42,872 nt of DNA from Acidobacteriota bacterium (GCA_003222945.1 QHXM01000062.1:1-42872), one strand, 5' to 3'. Shown: positions 15,591 through 26,543, counted from the first letter of the stretch. Notes: generated by a model from the letters alone, not told the origin. Program-made: numbers and translations.

Positions 15591-17465
15591 ATGTCATCGC
15601 GGCTTTTCTCTAATGCTCAAAATTTGTGCGGGCGCTCTCTCCTGCTTTTTCTCGTTCTCTTCTCAATAAACTCTCGAGCGGCTGATGCCGAGTGGTCCGC
15701 GAAGTTTGACGGGAGCGTTCGCTTTTACCAGATGACGGAGTTGGGCGTACTTGTCATAGGGACGGAGAAATCTCTATACGCTGTGGGCGGCGAGACGGGC
15801 GAGGTGTTGTGGCGTCGCAAAGGGGTCGAGTTGGATGAGACGGATGTTGCGCCTGTGCCGGGGACGGACCTTTTGCTCCTGAGTTTGCAGAAGGGGAGCA
15901 AGGCGCTCGTCGAAGCTGTGGACCTTTTCACGGGCGATGCGCTGTGGCAGAGCGATAAGGTGCAGGGCAGCGTAATGCAGATGGCCGTTGACACGAACGC
16001 GAATCTTCTGGCCGCAGTCTTCATCAAGGACGCGAAGGGTACGGCGCGCGAAGGTTTCAAGCGGCGCGCGGTAGTTCACGTCTTCGATCTGCGCACCGGC
16101 GATGAGTTGTGGGATTACAAGATTGAGGGCGAGATTGAGATGATGCCCGTGCGTTGGAGCGATGACAAGGATGCTAAGACCGAGTACACGCTCGATAACT
16201 ATCACCCGCCGCTCTTTCTTGACGGCAGGCTTTATCTGTTCTACGAGGGCGTGGCATCGCTCGACGCGCGAACGGGCGAGGAGAGGCAGCGCGAAAAGTT
16301 TCGTGTGAATGAAGAAGGACTTGCTCTGACTGAGGCCGATCCGGTTTTCGACGAGCGCGTCATCTACACATCGGGTCGCGGCCACGTGCGCGCAATCTCG
16401 CGCGATACGGGCAAGGAAATTTGGGAGGCGAAGGATTTGGGACTCACGCCTGAGATGATTCTGACAGCGAACGATGTTCTTTACGTCAGAACGGGCGGGC
16501 AGTTCACGCACCTGAAAGACGGCGAGACGGTTGCGCGTGGTCCTTATGGCGTGAGCGCGATTGATGCGCGGACTGGAAAAGTTCTGTGGCGATACAAGGG
16601 CGCAGACAAAGGCATCACGAACCTTGCGCTCTCTGATGCTTCTACGCTCGTCATTGCTGACCGTGACGATCTCATCCTTGTTGACACGGCTTCGGGAAAG
16701 CGACGCGCAAAAGTTTCTCATAAGATAGAAGATGCCGCGTTCGTGTTGATAAACGAGCGCGGGGAAGCTGTCGTCGGCGGGAGAAATGAGGTCGCATCGT
16801 TTGATACATCAAGCGGCGAGAATGTCTGGCGCGTGCGTTACACTCCGCCCGGTCGCGGGCTTCTTAAAACCATCGCGGCGATTGCCGCACGCGCAGCATC
16901 GCTCTACTTCCGCTACGGCGGCGCTGCGACGACCGTCTTTCGCGGCGTGCAGCTTGCTCGCGTGGCAACCTCTTTGCGCTGGTCCGGTCTTACATCGCGC
17001 CTCTCAATGCCTAGCCTGACGAGCCTTGCTACAACTTCGGCGCGCGATTACGTTGCTCAACGCTTCACGCCCTTCGGCATCAGTTCACGTCTGCGCGGAG
17101 TTTCGTCAACTTCCTACAATGTGAACGCTATTCGGCCTCGCGTCTCGCGTCCATCGTCAAAGGATGTGGACGAGCGTCTGCTTGATCGTCTTGATCCTGC
17201 GAACCAGTTTGAAAAGCTCTCGCGCTTCTTCTGGCATCGTGACAGGCTTGCGAGTTTGCGCGGGCGCTGGATGTATTTCTATACAGATTTGAGAGGAATC
17301 GGTAACGGGCTTGCTGGCGTCAACATTCACGACGGGCGTACTGACATTCGTCTTCGCCTGAGCGACCCTGACGAGCGCTTTATCACGGACGAAACGACCG
17401 GCCTTCTCTTCACTTCAAAAGAGAATCGCCTGATGGCCTACCGCATTACGGGGAGCGGCGGATAA
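15591..17465 (+). CDS. Secreted PQQ-type beta-propeller protein
   Basis: Exported protein of 624 residues. A signal peptide covers about residues 1-32 (hydrophobic LLLFLVLFSI, then Ala-Ala-Asp-Ala). At least six PQQ-like blade repeats follow, each with a Gly-Glu/Lys-x-Leu-Trp phrase: GETGEVLWRRKG, LFTGDALWQ, DLRTGDELWDYK, DTGKEIWEAK, DARTGKVLWRYKG, DTSSGENVWRV. After about residue 425 comes an unusual stretch rich in Arg, Ser, Ala and Thr, then one last propeller-like segment. No catalytic residues of quinoprotein dehydrogenases are evident, so binding or scaffold roles (BamB-like or sensory) are as likely as an enzyme. ATG 15591 is chosen because AGAAGG lies 9 nt upstream and the signal peptide begins there; the frame is open from 15306. 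Confidence 0.84.
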   Translation: MSSRLFSNAQNLCGRSLLLFLVLFSINSRAADAEWSAKFDGSVRFYQMTELGVLVIGTEKSLYAVGGETGEVLWRRKGVELDETDVAPVPGTDLLLLSLQKGSKALVEAVDLFTGDALWQSDKVQGSVMQMAVDTNANLLAAVFIKDAKGTAREGFKRRAVVHVFDLRTGDELWDYKIEGEIEMMPVRWSDDKDAKTEYTLDNYHPPLFLDGRLYLFYEGVASLDARTGEERQREKFRVNEEGLALTEADPVFDERVIYTSGRGHVRAISRDTGKEIWEAKDLGLTPEMILTANDVLYVRTGGQFTHLKDGETVARGPYGVSAIDARTGKVLWRYKGADKGITNLALSDASTLVIADRDDLILVDTASGKRRAKVSHKIEDAAFVLINERGEAVVGGRNEVASFDTSSGENVWRVRYTPPGRGLLKTIAAIAARAASLYFRYGGAATTVFRGVQLARVATSLRWSGLTSRLSMPSLTSLATTSARDYVAQRFTPFGISSRLRGVSSTSYNVNAIRPRVSRPSSKDVDERLLDRLDPANQFEKLSRFFWHRDRLASLRGRWMYFYTDLRGIGNGLAGVNIHDGRTDIRLRLSDPDERFITDETTGLLFTSKENRLMAYRITGSGG

Positions 17466-17502
17466 TGCCCCCTCGTGCTATTATTATATGACCCCGAGAA
17501 AA

Positions 17503-17587
17503 GCAAGGATGAAGGATGAAGGCGGACGGATGAAGTAAACGAGAGTCCTTCATCTTTGTGATTTCCGCCTTCATCCTTCATCCTTGC
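17503..17587. repeat. 24-bp perfect inverted repeat before the glucan synthase gene
   Basis: Arms 17503-17526 and 17564-17587 are perfectly complementary, made of repeated GGATGAAGG words. The 37-nt loop contains another small GATGAAG/CTTCATC stem. The repeat ends 18 nt before the start at 17606, where no Shine-Dalgarno sequence is seen. The word GCAAGGATGAAGG recurs at 33311-33323. Confidence 0.75.
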
Positions 17588-17605
17588 CGCCTTGCTCTTC
17601 AGTGT

Positions 17606-20600
17606 ATGGCAAACTTTTTTTCTGTGCTCTTCAGGAATGGCAGGCGCTCGTCCCGTAATGCGGACGAAGAGCCGATTCGTGCCGAGTTGTTCAGCATCGA
17701 ACGCCTTGAGCAGTTCGCTCAAACTCTCGCCGCTGAGCACAAAGTAACTACGGAACACGAAAGGGGTCGCCTGCTTCTCTCGCGCCTTGAAGAGAACGGT
17801 CAAAAACTGATTGCCGCCTACCGCTCGCTCGCCGACGCTATCAAGAACGAGCGGACCATCTCGCCCGCAGCCGAGTGGCTCGTTGACAACTTTCACATAG
17901 TAGAAGAGCAACTGCGCGAAATCCGCGAAGACCTGCCTAAAAGTTATTACTACGAACTGCCCAAACTCTCGGAAGGCGAGCTTGAAGGATACCCGCGCAT
18001 CTACGCCATTGCGCTCGCCATCGTCGCTCACACCGATAGTCGCCTTGATGGTGAAGTCCTGCGCCGCTTTCTTCGCGCTTATCAGAAAGAGGCTGCGCTC
18101 ACGATTGGCGAGGTCTGGGCTTTGGCAATCAGCCTGCGACTTGCTCTCGTTGAAAACCTGCGTCGCCTGACTTCGCGCGTTGTGGCTTCGCGCGAAGAGA
18201 GAGAAGAAGCGGACGCGCTCGCAGACAAGTTGCTAAACATGACAGGGCGGCCAGCCGAAGAGCTTGTTGCAGTTATTGCTGATCGTTGGAAGCGGCACGG
18301 GCAATTAGGACGCGCATTCGTGGTTCACCTGGTTCAGCGTCTGCGCGACCAAGACCCTGTTGTGATGGTCGTGCTTGACCGCATCGAACAGGGTCTTCGG
18401 GAGCGCGACAGCAGCATAGACCAGCTTGTTCACCTTGAGCATCAACGTCAGGCCACTGCGCAGGTCACTGTAGGCAACATCATCACGAGTATGCGCCTGC
18501 TCTCAACCCTGGACTGGCGCGACTTCTTCGAGGACGTTAGCCTCGTTGATCCAATCCTCAGCGAAGACCCTGCGGGTGCTTACGCGCAGATGGAGTTTGG
18601 CTCGCGCGACCGTTATCGCCACGTCGTCGAGCGCGTTGCTAAGCGCACGCGCACGGACGAACTCGAAGTTGCGCGCCGTGCGGTAGAGCTTGCGACTCGA
18701 TCTCACGAAAAAAATTCGGAGGACGAGCGCCGGGCGCATGTCGGCTACTACCTGATTGAAGACGGCGTTATTGAGCTTGAACACGAGTTCGCCTACCGCC
18801 CGCGCCTTGAAGAGAAGATAACTCGCGCAGTCTTTCATCACCCGACGCTCGTTTACCTCGGCACGCTTGCCGCTCTCACGGCGATGATCGTGACTGCGTT
18901 CGTTTACTACGCCTATCGCTTCGGCGCGACGCCGCTTCTGTTAGTAGCTTGCGCGCTCCTTGTGCTTATCCCTGCGAGCGATTTGGCGCTGAGCATCTTG
19001 AACTGGGACGCAACGCGCGTGTTCCCTCCGCGAGTGCTGCCGCGCATGGACACCTCGAAGGGAGCGCCCGACGACGCGCGAACCTTCATTGTTATCCCTA
19101 CGCTTTTCACGAGCGTTGAGACCGTGCGCGAGCTTCTTGAAAAGCTTGAGGTGCATTATCTAGCCAATCAAGACAGGCAATTCTCTTTCGCGTTGTTGGG
19201 GGATTACGCGGACGCGCCCCATGAAGAGATGCCGGATGATGAGGCGATACTGGACGCTGCGCTTCACGGCATAGAGGAATTGAATGCGCGATACGCGGAT
19301 GAGAAAGGAGCGCGATTCTTTCTCTTTCATCGTCGCCGTCAGTGGAACTCTTCGGAAGAGAAATGGCTCGGCTGGGAGCGCAAGCGCGGGAAACTACATG
19401 AATTCAATCGTCTGCTCAGAGGCGCACGCGACACTAGTTTTATAGTCTCGACAGCAGATCAAAACTCTCTTGCAGATGTCAGCTTCGTCATCACGCTGGA
19501 TTCCGACACTCAACTTCCACGCGACGCTGCGCGCAAGATTGTAGGCACAATCACGCACCCTTTGAACCGCCCGCGCTTAGATAAATCTTCAGGGCGCGTG
19601 ACCGAAGGCTACGCAATCCTTCAGCCTCGCGTCAGCATCTCTTTGACTAGCGCTGCGCGCTCCATTTTCGCGCGCACCTTTTCCGGCAACACAGGAATTG
19701 ATCCTTACACTACAGCAGTCTCGGACGTTTATCAGGACCTATTTGCAGAGGGCAGCTACACGGGCAAAGGTCTCTACGATGTGGATGCTTTCGAGCGGGC
19801 TTTGAGTAATCGCGTGCCCGATAACTCACTCCTCAGCCACGACCTCTTCGAGAGCCTTTACGCACGCGCAGCGCTTGTCACAGACATAGAATTTTTGGAC
19901 GACTATCCGGCCTACTACGACACTTACGCCAAGCGACAGCATCGCTGGACGCGCGGCGACTGGCAGATTGCGCGCTGGATTATGCCGCGTGTGCGCGATG
20001 CTGAAGGGCGACGAGTGCGAAACCAGCTTCCTCTCATCGCGCGCTGGAAGATTTTTGATAACCTGCGGCGAAGCCTTGCCGCACCTGCGCTTGTGTTGTG
20101 GCTCATTGCATCGTGGACTATCTTGCCCGGCTCGCCTCTCATCTGGACGTTGTTTGCTCTGCTCATCCTTGCATTTCCCGTTTACGCGCACGTTACAACA
20201 AGTCTTCTGATACACCCGCGCGGCGTCCCCTGGACAAGCCACTTCTGGTCCGTGTGGGGAGACGTGCGGACGAACACACTTCAGGTCGCGCTCACGATTA
20301 CATTCCTGCCGCACCAGGCGTACCTGATGGTTGACGCCATTGCGCGCACCGTTTATCGAAAACTTATTTCGCACAAGCGACTGCTCGAATGGGTGACTGC
20401 GGCGCAGGCCGAGAAGACTAGCAAGCACGACCGCAAGGCATACTTGCGCCTCATGTGGTCCGCCGAAGTTATCTCTCTTCTAACTCTTGCGCTCATCTTC
20501 CTGCTGCGGATGCAGGCCCTTGCTTTCGCGCCAATTTTTCTACTGGCCTGGATTTTATCGCCACTAATAGCGCACTGGGTCAGCCGCCACAAGGCCGTCG

Positions 20601-23600
20601 AAGTCGAGACGCTCTCGGCTAAGGATTCGCAACGTGCGCGGCTTGCGGCGCGGCGCACGTGGCGCTTTTTCGAGACCTTTGCGGGAGAGGAAGACAACTG
20701 GCTGCCGCCCGATAATTTTCAGGAAGACCCGAAGCCTGTGGTCGCACATCGCACGTCGCCCACGAACATAGGGCTTCTACTTCTTTCAACTATTGCCGCG
20801 CATGACTTCGGCTACATCGGAACGCTTGAACTCGTTGAACGCCTCGGCCTGACGTTCACGACTCTCAAGAAGCTGCAAAAATTTCACGGCCACTTCTTCA
20901 ACTGGTACGATACGCGCACGCTCGAAGCCCTGACGCCGCAGTACATCTCTACGGTTGACAGCGGCAACCTCGCAGGCCATCTGGTTGCGGTCAAGCAGGG
21001 CTGCCTCGACATAGAAGACAGCGCGCTCTTTGACGTGAGATTGATTAAGGGACTGAGCGACGCGATTGATCTGCTTCGGTATGAAGCCGGTCTCCTGGAC
21101 CCGGCGCAGCAGCGAACGCAGGTCGTCACTCTAAAGGAACTGCGGAAAGAGATTGAGGCGTGCACAAGCCTCGTCGCGGCAGACATGCCCCGGACTCTCG
21201 ACGCATGGGGCAAACTCTTTGACGCTCTGGCTGAGCGAGCCGCCACATTGGAAGACATAGTTGGCGCGCTCTCGCACGAGCACGGCCAGAAGAGTTTTGA
21301 AGACCTGCGCTACTGGATAAACTCGCTGCAACACCAGACGCGCGCCGTCCGCCGCGATCTAAACACCCTTACATCATGGGCTGGAAGCACAATCAGCCAT
21401 CTATCCCCTATCATCAATCGCTGCTCTGTGGATGCCGCCGCGCGCTGGCAGAAACTTGTAGCGGCGCTCGACCGTGTTCCCGCTCTGTCCAAAATTCCTG
21501 AAGAGTCGGAGAGCGCAACGAAAGAACTCGAAGCTTTGCGCGTGTTGGTCGAAAGCTGCTCGCCGAAAGCCGCCGAAAGGGACGCGGTCTTAAACGGCCT
21601 GAGCATTCTCAGAGCTACAATCGAAGAATCATCGAAGGCCGCGCAAAACGCTCTCTCGCGCATGACAACGCTCGTCGCGCAGTGTGACGAGACTGTGGGC
21701 GAGATGGACTTTCGTTTCCTCTTTGACGAAGAGCGCAAGGTCTTTCGCATAGGCTACAACGTAACGGAAAGCCGGGCGGACAACTCCTTCTACGACCTGC
21801 TCGCTTCAGAAGCGCGCCTCACAAGCTTCATCGCAATCGCCAAAGGCGACGTTCCGCAGGAACACTGGTTTAGATTGGGTCGCCAACTCACACCCGTTGA
21901 CGGACGCCGCGCGTTGGTTTCCTGGACCGCAACGATGTTTGAATATCTTATGCCGCTTCTGGTGATGCGCGATTTTCCAGACACACTTCTGGGCGAAACT
22001 TATCGCGCAGTGGTCGAGCGCCAGATTGAATACGGCGAGGAGCGAAATGTTCCCTGGGGAATATCCGAATCCGGTTACAACGCGCGCGACCTGCATTTGA
22101 ATTATCAGTACGGGCCTTTCGGCGTTCCGGGTCTGGGCTTGAAACGTGGCTTGAGCCAGGAGTTGGTCGTCTCGCCTTACTCGACCATGCTCGCAGGCAT
22201 GATTGCGCCAATGGCCGCGAAAGATAATCTGGACCGCCTGGCGCGCGAAGGTGCGCTTGCGCGGTACGGCTTCTACGAGGCGATTGATTACACGACAGAG
22301 CGCGTGCCGCAAGGTCAGAAGCGCGTCATCATTCAAGCCTTCATGACGCACCATCAGGGCATGAGCCTTGTCTCAATCGACAACGTCCTGAACGGCGGGC
22401 GTATGCAGAAGCGCTTTCACGCGGACCCTATGGTGCAGGCCACAGCGCTGCTGCTTCAAGAGCGCGTCCCCATCAATGTTCCAGTCACGCGCCCGCGCGC
22501 CGAAGAGGTCTTGATGGGACGTGTCGTGCGCGGCATCATCGCTCCCGTTACGCGCAACTTCGACACGGCTGATTTGCCGACGCCGCGCGTGCAGCTTCTC
22601 TCGAACGGAAACTACTCCGTGATGATTACGACTGCGGGCGCTGGATACTCAACTTGCGAAGGGCTTTCGGTCACGCGATGGCGCGAGGACGTAGTGCGCG
22701 ATCATTGGGGGAGCTTCTGCTACCTGCGCGATGTTAGAAGCGGCGCGGTCTGGTCGGCAGGCTTTCAGCCGACCCTTCGCCAGCCAGGCTCCTACGCCGT
22801 CAGCTTCTCCGAAGAAAAGGCAGAGTTCTGGCGAGACGACGCTGGAATACTTGCGCACACCGAGATCATTGTCTCGCCGGAAGACAACGCAGAAGTGCGC
22901 CGCGTCTCTCTGACGAATCAATCGTCGCGCACGCGCGAGATTGAATTGACCAGCTACATGGAGGTCGTGCTCGCGCCCGCAGCCGCAGACGCGGCGCATC
23001 CGGCCTTCAGCAATCTTTTCATAGAGACTGAGTTCATCCCTTCGGAGAACGCACTCCTGGCACATCGCCGAAGGCGTTCTGAAGGGGACGAGCTTGTGTG
23101 GGGCATTCACACCGTTATCACCGAAGGCGAAACCATCGGCGGCGTGCAATACGAGACTGATCGCGGAAGATTCATAGGGCGAGGCCACGACACCTCTGCT
23201 CCTTTAGCCATCATAGAAGACCGCCCGCTATCAAATACGGTCGGGACAGTCCTTGATCCTGTCTTCTGCCTGCGACAGCGCGTGCGCCTCAAGCCTAACG
23301 AGACAGCGCGCGTCTCTTTCGCCACTGCCGTTGCGCACTCGCGCGAAGATGCCTTGAGACTCGCGGACAAGTATCACGACATAAGCACGTTTGAGCGCGA
23401 GGCAAGACTTGCGTGGACACGCTCGAAAGTAGAGATGCAGCATCTGGGGATGGACCCGGAAGAAGCGCACCTCTTCCAGCGCCTTGCGGGTCGCATACTC
23501 TATTCCGATCCATCTCTGCGCCCTCGTCCGCACACGCTTGCGCTCAACACGAAAGCTCAATCCGCGCTTTGGCCTTACGGCATCAGCGGCGACCTGCCGA

Positions 23601-26485
23601 TTGTGCTAGTAAGAATCGGTGAGGCGGAAGAGTTGGACATGGTCCGACAACTTTTAAGAGCGCACGAGTACCTGCGCCTCAAGGGTCTCACGTTCGATCT
23701 GGTGATTATGAATGACCGCCCATTGAGCTATGTGCAGGAGCTGCACGAAGGCTTGCAAGCACTGATTCGCAAGAGCGGCTTGCAGGCTTTAGTTGATAAA
23801 CCGGGCGGCGTCTTTCTTCGCCGCGCCGACATCATGCCCGACGAGGACAGGATTCTTCTTCACGCAGTTGCGCGCGTAGTAATCGTCACGGATCGCGGCT
23901 CACTTGACGAGCAACTCGTTCGCCGTCCGGCTGAAAATGACCTGCCGCTTCCTTTCATCCCGCGCCGTCCTTCTCGCACTTATCCAGAACCTACAGTTAA
24001 CATTCCCGAACTCTCCTTCTTCAACGGCGTGGGAGGTTTCGGTCCAGAAGGGCGCGAGTACGTGACTGTGCTCGGCGAAGGTCAATGGACGCCCGCGCCC
24101 TGGCTGAACGTCATCTCGAACGGGCACGACTTCGGCTTTCAAGTGACGGAGACAGGCGCGGGCTACACCTGGTCCGTCAACAGCCGCGAGAATCGTCTGA
24201 CGCCCTGGTCGAACGATGCAGTCTCTGATCCGCCCGGCGAAGTAATCTACTTGAGAGATGAAGAGACCGGAACAATCTGGACGCCCACGCCTCTGCCCAT
24301 ACGCGAAGCAGGGCCTTATGTCGTTCGTCACGGTCAGGGCTACACTGTGTTTGAGCGAACGAGTCACGGGTTAGAGCATGAGTTATTGCAATTCGTCCCC
24401 CTTGACGCTTCCGTGAAAATCTCGCTCCTGCGAATCCGCAACCACTCGGACCGCAAGCGGCGATTATCGGTGACAAGCTATAACGAGCTTGTGATGGGAG
24501 TGCAGCGAAGCACTAGCGCGCCTTTCATCATCACTGAGGTTGACGAAAGAGTTGGAACAATCACGGCGCGCAATCCATACAACAACGAGTTCGCAGGTCA
24601 AGTCGCGTTCCTTGACGTAAGCGAGCGTGATCGCACCTTGACCTGCGACCGCAAAGAGTTCTTAGGGCGCAACGGCTCATTGAAGAGTCCCGCAGCGCTT
24701 CGGCGTGCGAATCTTTCGGGGCGCAAGGGTGCAGGGCTTGACCCGTGCGCTGCTATGCAAGCGGTCATAGAACTTGCGCCCGGCGAGACGCACGAGATTG
24801 TGATACTGCTGGGCGAAGGCGAGACGGCGGACGAAGCTCACGCTCTCGCGGCCAAGTTCAAGCAGGTCGGAGAGGTGCATCGCGCTTTCGAGCAGGTCAT
24901 CAATTACTGGGATGATCTTCTGAGCACTGTAGAAGTTCGCACGCCGGACGCGGCTATGGACACGCTTCTGAATCGCTGGCTGCTCTATCAAGCATTGGCT
25001 TGCCGCGTCTGGTCGCGCTCGGCCTTCTATCAATCGGGCGGCGCTTACGGCTTCCGCGACCAGTTGCAGGACGTGATGGCGCTAGTCTATTCGAGGCCGG
25101 ACATTGCGCGTGAACAGATCGTGCGCGCTGCGGAGCATCAATTCAAAGAGGGTGACGTGCAGCATTGGTGGCATCCGCCAACGGGACGCGGCGTGCGAAC
25201 CCGCTTTTCGGATGATCTTCTGTGGCTGCCCTTTGTCACGAGCTTTTACATCAGCGTGACAGGCGACGCGGGCGTGCTTGATAAGGTCGTGCCGTTCATA
25301 GAAGCTCCGCAGCTTAAGCCCGAAGAGAGCGAGTCTTACACGCAGCCGACCACTTCATCGGAAACCGCCGCTGTCTATGAGCATTGCGCCCGCTCCATTG
25401 ATAGAAGTCTGGAGGTGGGCGCGCACGGATTACCGCTCATGGGTTCGGGCGATTGGAACGACGGCATGAATCGCGTCGGCTATCAAGGCAAAGGCGAGAG
25501 CGTCTGGGTCGGCTGGTTTCTCTACACAACGCTCGAACGCTTCATTCCATTTTGCGAGGCGCGTGGCGAGACGAAGCGCGTGGAAGCATACCGCGAGCAT
25601 CTGAAGAGTTTGAAGAAGGCTCTTGAAGAAGAGGCTTGGGACGGCGACTGGTATCGTCGCGCTTACTTTGACGATGGAACGCCCCTTGGTTCTGCGCAGA
25701 ATGAAGAGTGCCGCATTGATTCTATCGTTCAATCATGGGGCGTCATATCGGGCGCGGCTGAGCGACATCGCGCCGCACGCGCAATGTCTGCTGTCGAAGA
25801 ATATTTAATCAGGCGAGGAGATGGATTAGTTATTCTGTTTACGCCGCCCTTTGATAAGAGCGCGCTTGATCCCGGCTACATCAAAGGCTACGTTCCGGGC
25901 GTGCGCGAGAACGGAGGCCAGTACACGCACGCTGCGCTCTGGACCTTGATTGCTTACGCGCGCCTTGGCGACGGCGACCGCGCCGGTGAACTCTTTGCGC
26001 TATTGAATCCTATCAACCACGCTTCGACGCGCGCGGGACTTCACAAGTACAAGACAGAACCTTACGTTGCTGCGGGCGACGTTTACGCAGTGCCGCCGCA
26101 CACGGGGCGCGGCGGGTGGACATGGTACACAGGAAGTGCGAGTTGGATGTATCGCGCTGGCTTGGAATCAATCTTAGGATTTGAACTACGCGGCGAGAGT
26201 TTGGCGTTTGAGCCGTGCATCCCGCGCAGTTGGCGCTCCTTTGAGATAAACTATCGTCGCGGGCGGACGCGCTACATTATCAAAGTCGAGAATCCATTAG
26301 GCATCAGTCACGGCATCAGTGAAGTCTGGCTCGACGACGTTCAGCAGGAGACTGAGGTGATCGCGCTCGCGGACGATGGAAAGACACATCAGGTGCGCGT
26401 TGTCCTTGGTGAAAGAGAGCAAGCGCCGGGCGAAGACGAGAAGCCCTCAACGCAAGCGCAAACATTGAGCGGTCAGACGCGGTAA
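17606..26485 (+). CDS. ndvB: Cyclic beta-1,2-glucan synthase
   Basis: Giant multi-domain enzyme of 2959 residues, the size of Brucella Cgs and rhizobial NdvB, which build, size and cyclise beta-1,2-glucan from UDP-glucose at the inner membrane for export to the periplasm. Order: soluble N-terminal part; first membrane helices (about 411-462); GT84 glycosyltransferase with the DxD motif in TLDSDTQLP (D632, D634) and RQHRWTRGDWQ near 778; further membrane helices (about 818-990); glycoamylase-like domain (YNARDLHLNYQYGPFGVPG near 1490); two GH94-type beta-sandwich regions (starting near 1650 and 2165); C-terminal GH94 phosphorylase-like domain with GSGDWNDGMNRVG near 2612, which controls ring size in Cgs. 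The frame is open from 17558, but ATG 17606 starts the natural N-terminus. No ribosome-binding site is seen; a 24-bp inverted repeat precedes it. Very confident family call. Confidence 0.96.
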   Translation: MANFFSVLFRNGRRSSRNADEEPIRAELFSIERLEQFAQTLAAEHKVTTEHERGRLLLSRLEENGQKLIAAYRSLADAIKNERTISPAAEWLVDNFHIVEEQLREIREDLPKSYYYELPKLSEGELEGYPRIYAIALAIVAHTDSRLDGEVLRRFLRAYQKEAALTIGEVWALAISLRLALVENLRRLTSRVVASREEREEADALADKLLNMTGRPAEELVAVIADRWKRHGQLGRAFVVHLVQRLRDQDPVVMVVLDRIEQGLRERDSSIDQLVHLEHQRQATAQVTVGNIITSMRLLSTLDWRDFFEDVSLVDPILSEDPAGAYAQMEFGSRDRYRHVVERVAKRTRTDELEVARRAVELATRSHEKNSEDERRAHVGYYLIEDGVIELEHEFAYRPRLEEKITRAVFHHPTLVYLGTLAALTAMIVTAFVYYAYRFGATPLLLVACALLVLIPASDLALSILNWDATRVFPPRVLPRMDTSKGAPDDARTFIVIPTLFTSVETVRELLEKLEVHYLANQDRQFSFALLGDYADAPHEEMPDDEAILDAALHGIEELNARYADEKGARFFLFHRRRQWNSSEEKWLGWERKRGKLHEFNRLLRGARDTSFIVSTADQNSLADVSFVITLDSDTQLPRDAARKIVGTITHPLNRPRLDKSSGRVTEGYAILQPRVSISLTSAARSIFARTFSGNTGIDPYTTAVSDVYQDLFAEGSYTGKGLYDVDAFERALSNRVPDNSLLSHDLFESLYARAALVTDIEFLDDYPAYYDTYAKRQHRWTRGDWQIARWIMPRVRDAEGRRVRNQLPLIARWKIFDNLRRSLAAPALVLWLIASWTILPGSPLIWTLFALLILAFPVYAHVTTSLLIHPRGVPWTSHFWSVWGDVRTNTLQVALTITFLPHQAYLMVDAIARTVYRKLISHKRLLEWVTAAQAEKTSKHDRKAYLRLMWSAEVISLLTLALIFLLRMQALAFAPIFLLAWILSPLIAHWVSRHKAVEVETLSAKDSQRARLAARRTWRFFETFAGEEDNWLPPDNFQEDPKPVVAHRTSPTNIGLLLLSTIAAHDFGYIGTLELVERLGLTFTTLKKLQKFHGHFFNWYDTRTLEALTPQYISTVDSGNLAGHLVAVKQGCLDIEDSALFDVRLIKGLSDAIDLLRYEAGLLDPAQQRTQVVTLKELRKEIEACTSLVAADMPRTLDAWGKLFDALAERAATLEDIVGALSHEHGQKSFEDLRYWINSLQHQTRAVRRDLNTLTSWAGSTISHLSPIINRCSVDAAARWQKLVAALDRVPALSKIPEESESATKELEALRVLVESCSPKAAERDAVLNGLSILRATIEESSKAAQNALSRMTTLVAQCDETVGEMDFRFLFDEERKVFRIGYNVTESRADNSFYDLLASEARLTSFIAIAKGDVPQEHWFRLGRQLTPVDGRRALVSWTATMFEYLMPLLVMRDFPDTLLGETYRAVVERQIEYGEERNVPWGISESGYNARDLHLNYQYGPFGVPGLGLKRGLSQELVVSPYSTMLAGMIAPMAAKDNLDRLAREGALARYGFYEAIDYTTERVPQGQKRVIIQAFMTHHQGMSLVSIDNVLNGGRMQKRFHADPMVQATALLLQERVPINVPVTRPRAEEVLMGRVVRGIIAPVTRNFDTADLPTPRVQLLSNGNYSVMITTAGAGYSTCEGLSVTRWREDVVRDHWGSFCYLRDVRSGAVWSAGFQPTLRQPGSYAVSFSEEKAEFWRDDAGILAHTEIIVSPEDNAEVRRVSLTNQSSRTREIELTSYMEVVLAPAAADAAHPAFSNLFIETEFIPSENALLAHRRRRSEGDELVWGIHTVITEGETIGGVQYETDRGRFIGRGHDTSAPLAIIEDRPLSNTVGTVLDPVFCLRQRVRLKPNETARVSFATAVAHSREDALRLADKYHDISTFEREARLAWTRSKVEMQHLGMDPEEAHLFQRLAGRILYSDPSLRPRPHTLALNTKAQSALWPYGISGDLPIVLVRIGEAEELDMVRQLLRAHEYLRLKGLTFDLVIMNDRPLSYVQELHEGLQALIRKSGLQALVDKPGGVFLRRADIMPDEDRILLHAVARVVIVTDRGSLDEQLVRRPAENDLPLPFIPRRPSRTYPEPTVNIPELSFFNGVGGFGPEGREYVTVLGEGQWTPAPWLNVISNGHDFGFQVTETGAGYTWSVNSRENRLTPWSNDAVSDPPGEVIYLRDEETGTIWTPTPLPIREAGPYVVRHGQGYTVFERTSHGLEHELLQFVPLDASVKISLLRIRNHSDRKRRLSVTSYNELVMGVQRSTSAPFIITEVDERVGTITARNPYNNEFAGQVAFLDVSERDRTLTCDRKEFLGRNGSLKSPAALRRANLSGRKGAGLDPCAAMQAVIELAPGETHEIVILLGEGETADEAHALAAKFKQVGEVHRAFEQVINYWDDLLSTVEVRTPDAAMDTLLNRWLLYQALACRVWSRSAFYQSGGAYGFRDQLQDVMALVYSRPDIAREQIVRAAEHQFKEGDVQHWWHPPTGRGVRTRFSDDLLWLPFVTSFYISVTGDAGVLDKVVPFIEAPQLKPEESESYTQPTTSSETAAVYEHCARSIDRSLEVGAHGLPLMGSGDWNDGMNRVGYQGKGESVWVGWFLYTTLERFIPFCEARGETKRVEAYREHLKSLKKALEEEAWDGDWYRRAYFDDGTPLGSAQNEECRIDSIVQSWGVISGAAERHRAARAMSAVEEYLIRRGDGLVILFTPPFDKSALDPGYIKGYVPGVRENGGQYTHAALWTLIAYARLGDGDRAGELFALLNPINHASTRAGLHKYKTEPYVAAGDVYAVPPHTGRGGWTWYTGSASWMYRAGLESILGFELRGESLAFEPCIPRSWRSFEINYRRGRTRYIIKVENPLGISHGISEVWLDDVQQETEVIALADDGKTHQVRVVLGEREQAPGEDEKPSTQAQTLSGQTR

Positions 26486-26500
26486 CTGAAGTCTATCTTC

Positions 26501-26543
26501 CTTTGCGCCTTTGCATGAGGAAGTTTTTCGCAAAGGCGCAAAG
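26501..26543 (+). terminator. 14-bp perfect hairpin after the glucan synthase gene
   Basis: Arms 26501-26514 and 26530-26543 (CTTTGCGCCTTTGC and complement) are perfectly complementary with a 15-nt loop, 15 nt after the stop. It lies inside the open frame that extends upstream of thiE, arguing that thiE begins after it. The CTTTGCGCC word matches the repeat at 12918-13006. Confidence 0.7.

Noticed and set aside
15774-16721. Long minus-strand open frame (315 codons) opposite the PQQ gene
   Set aside because: Composition is an antisense shadow (Arg/His-rich, no motif), while the plus strand has a signal peptide and clear propeller repeats.
19826-20428. Minus-strand 200-codon frame and several similar frames inside the glucan synthase gene
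   Set aside because: All lie antisense to a continuous, well-recognised 2959-residue enzyme, and none shows a family motif.
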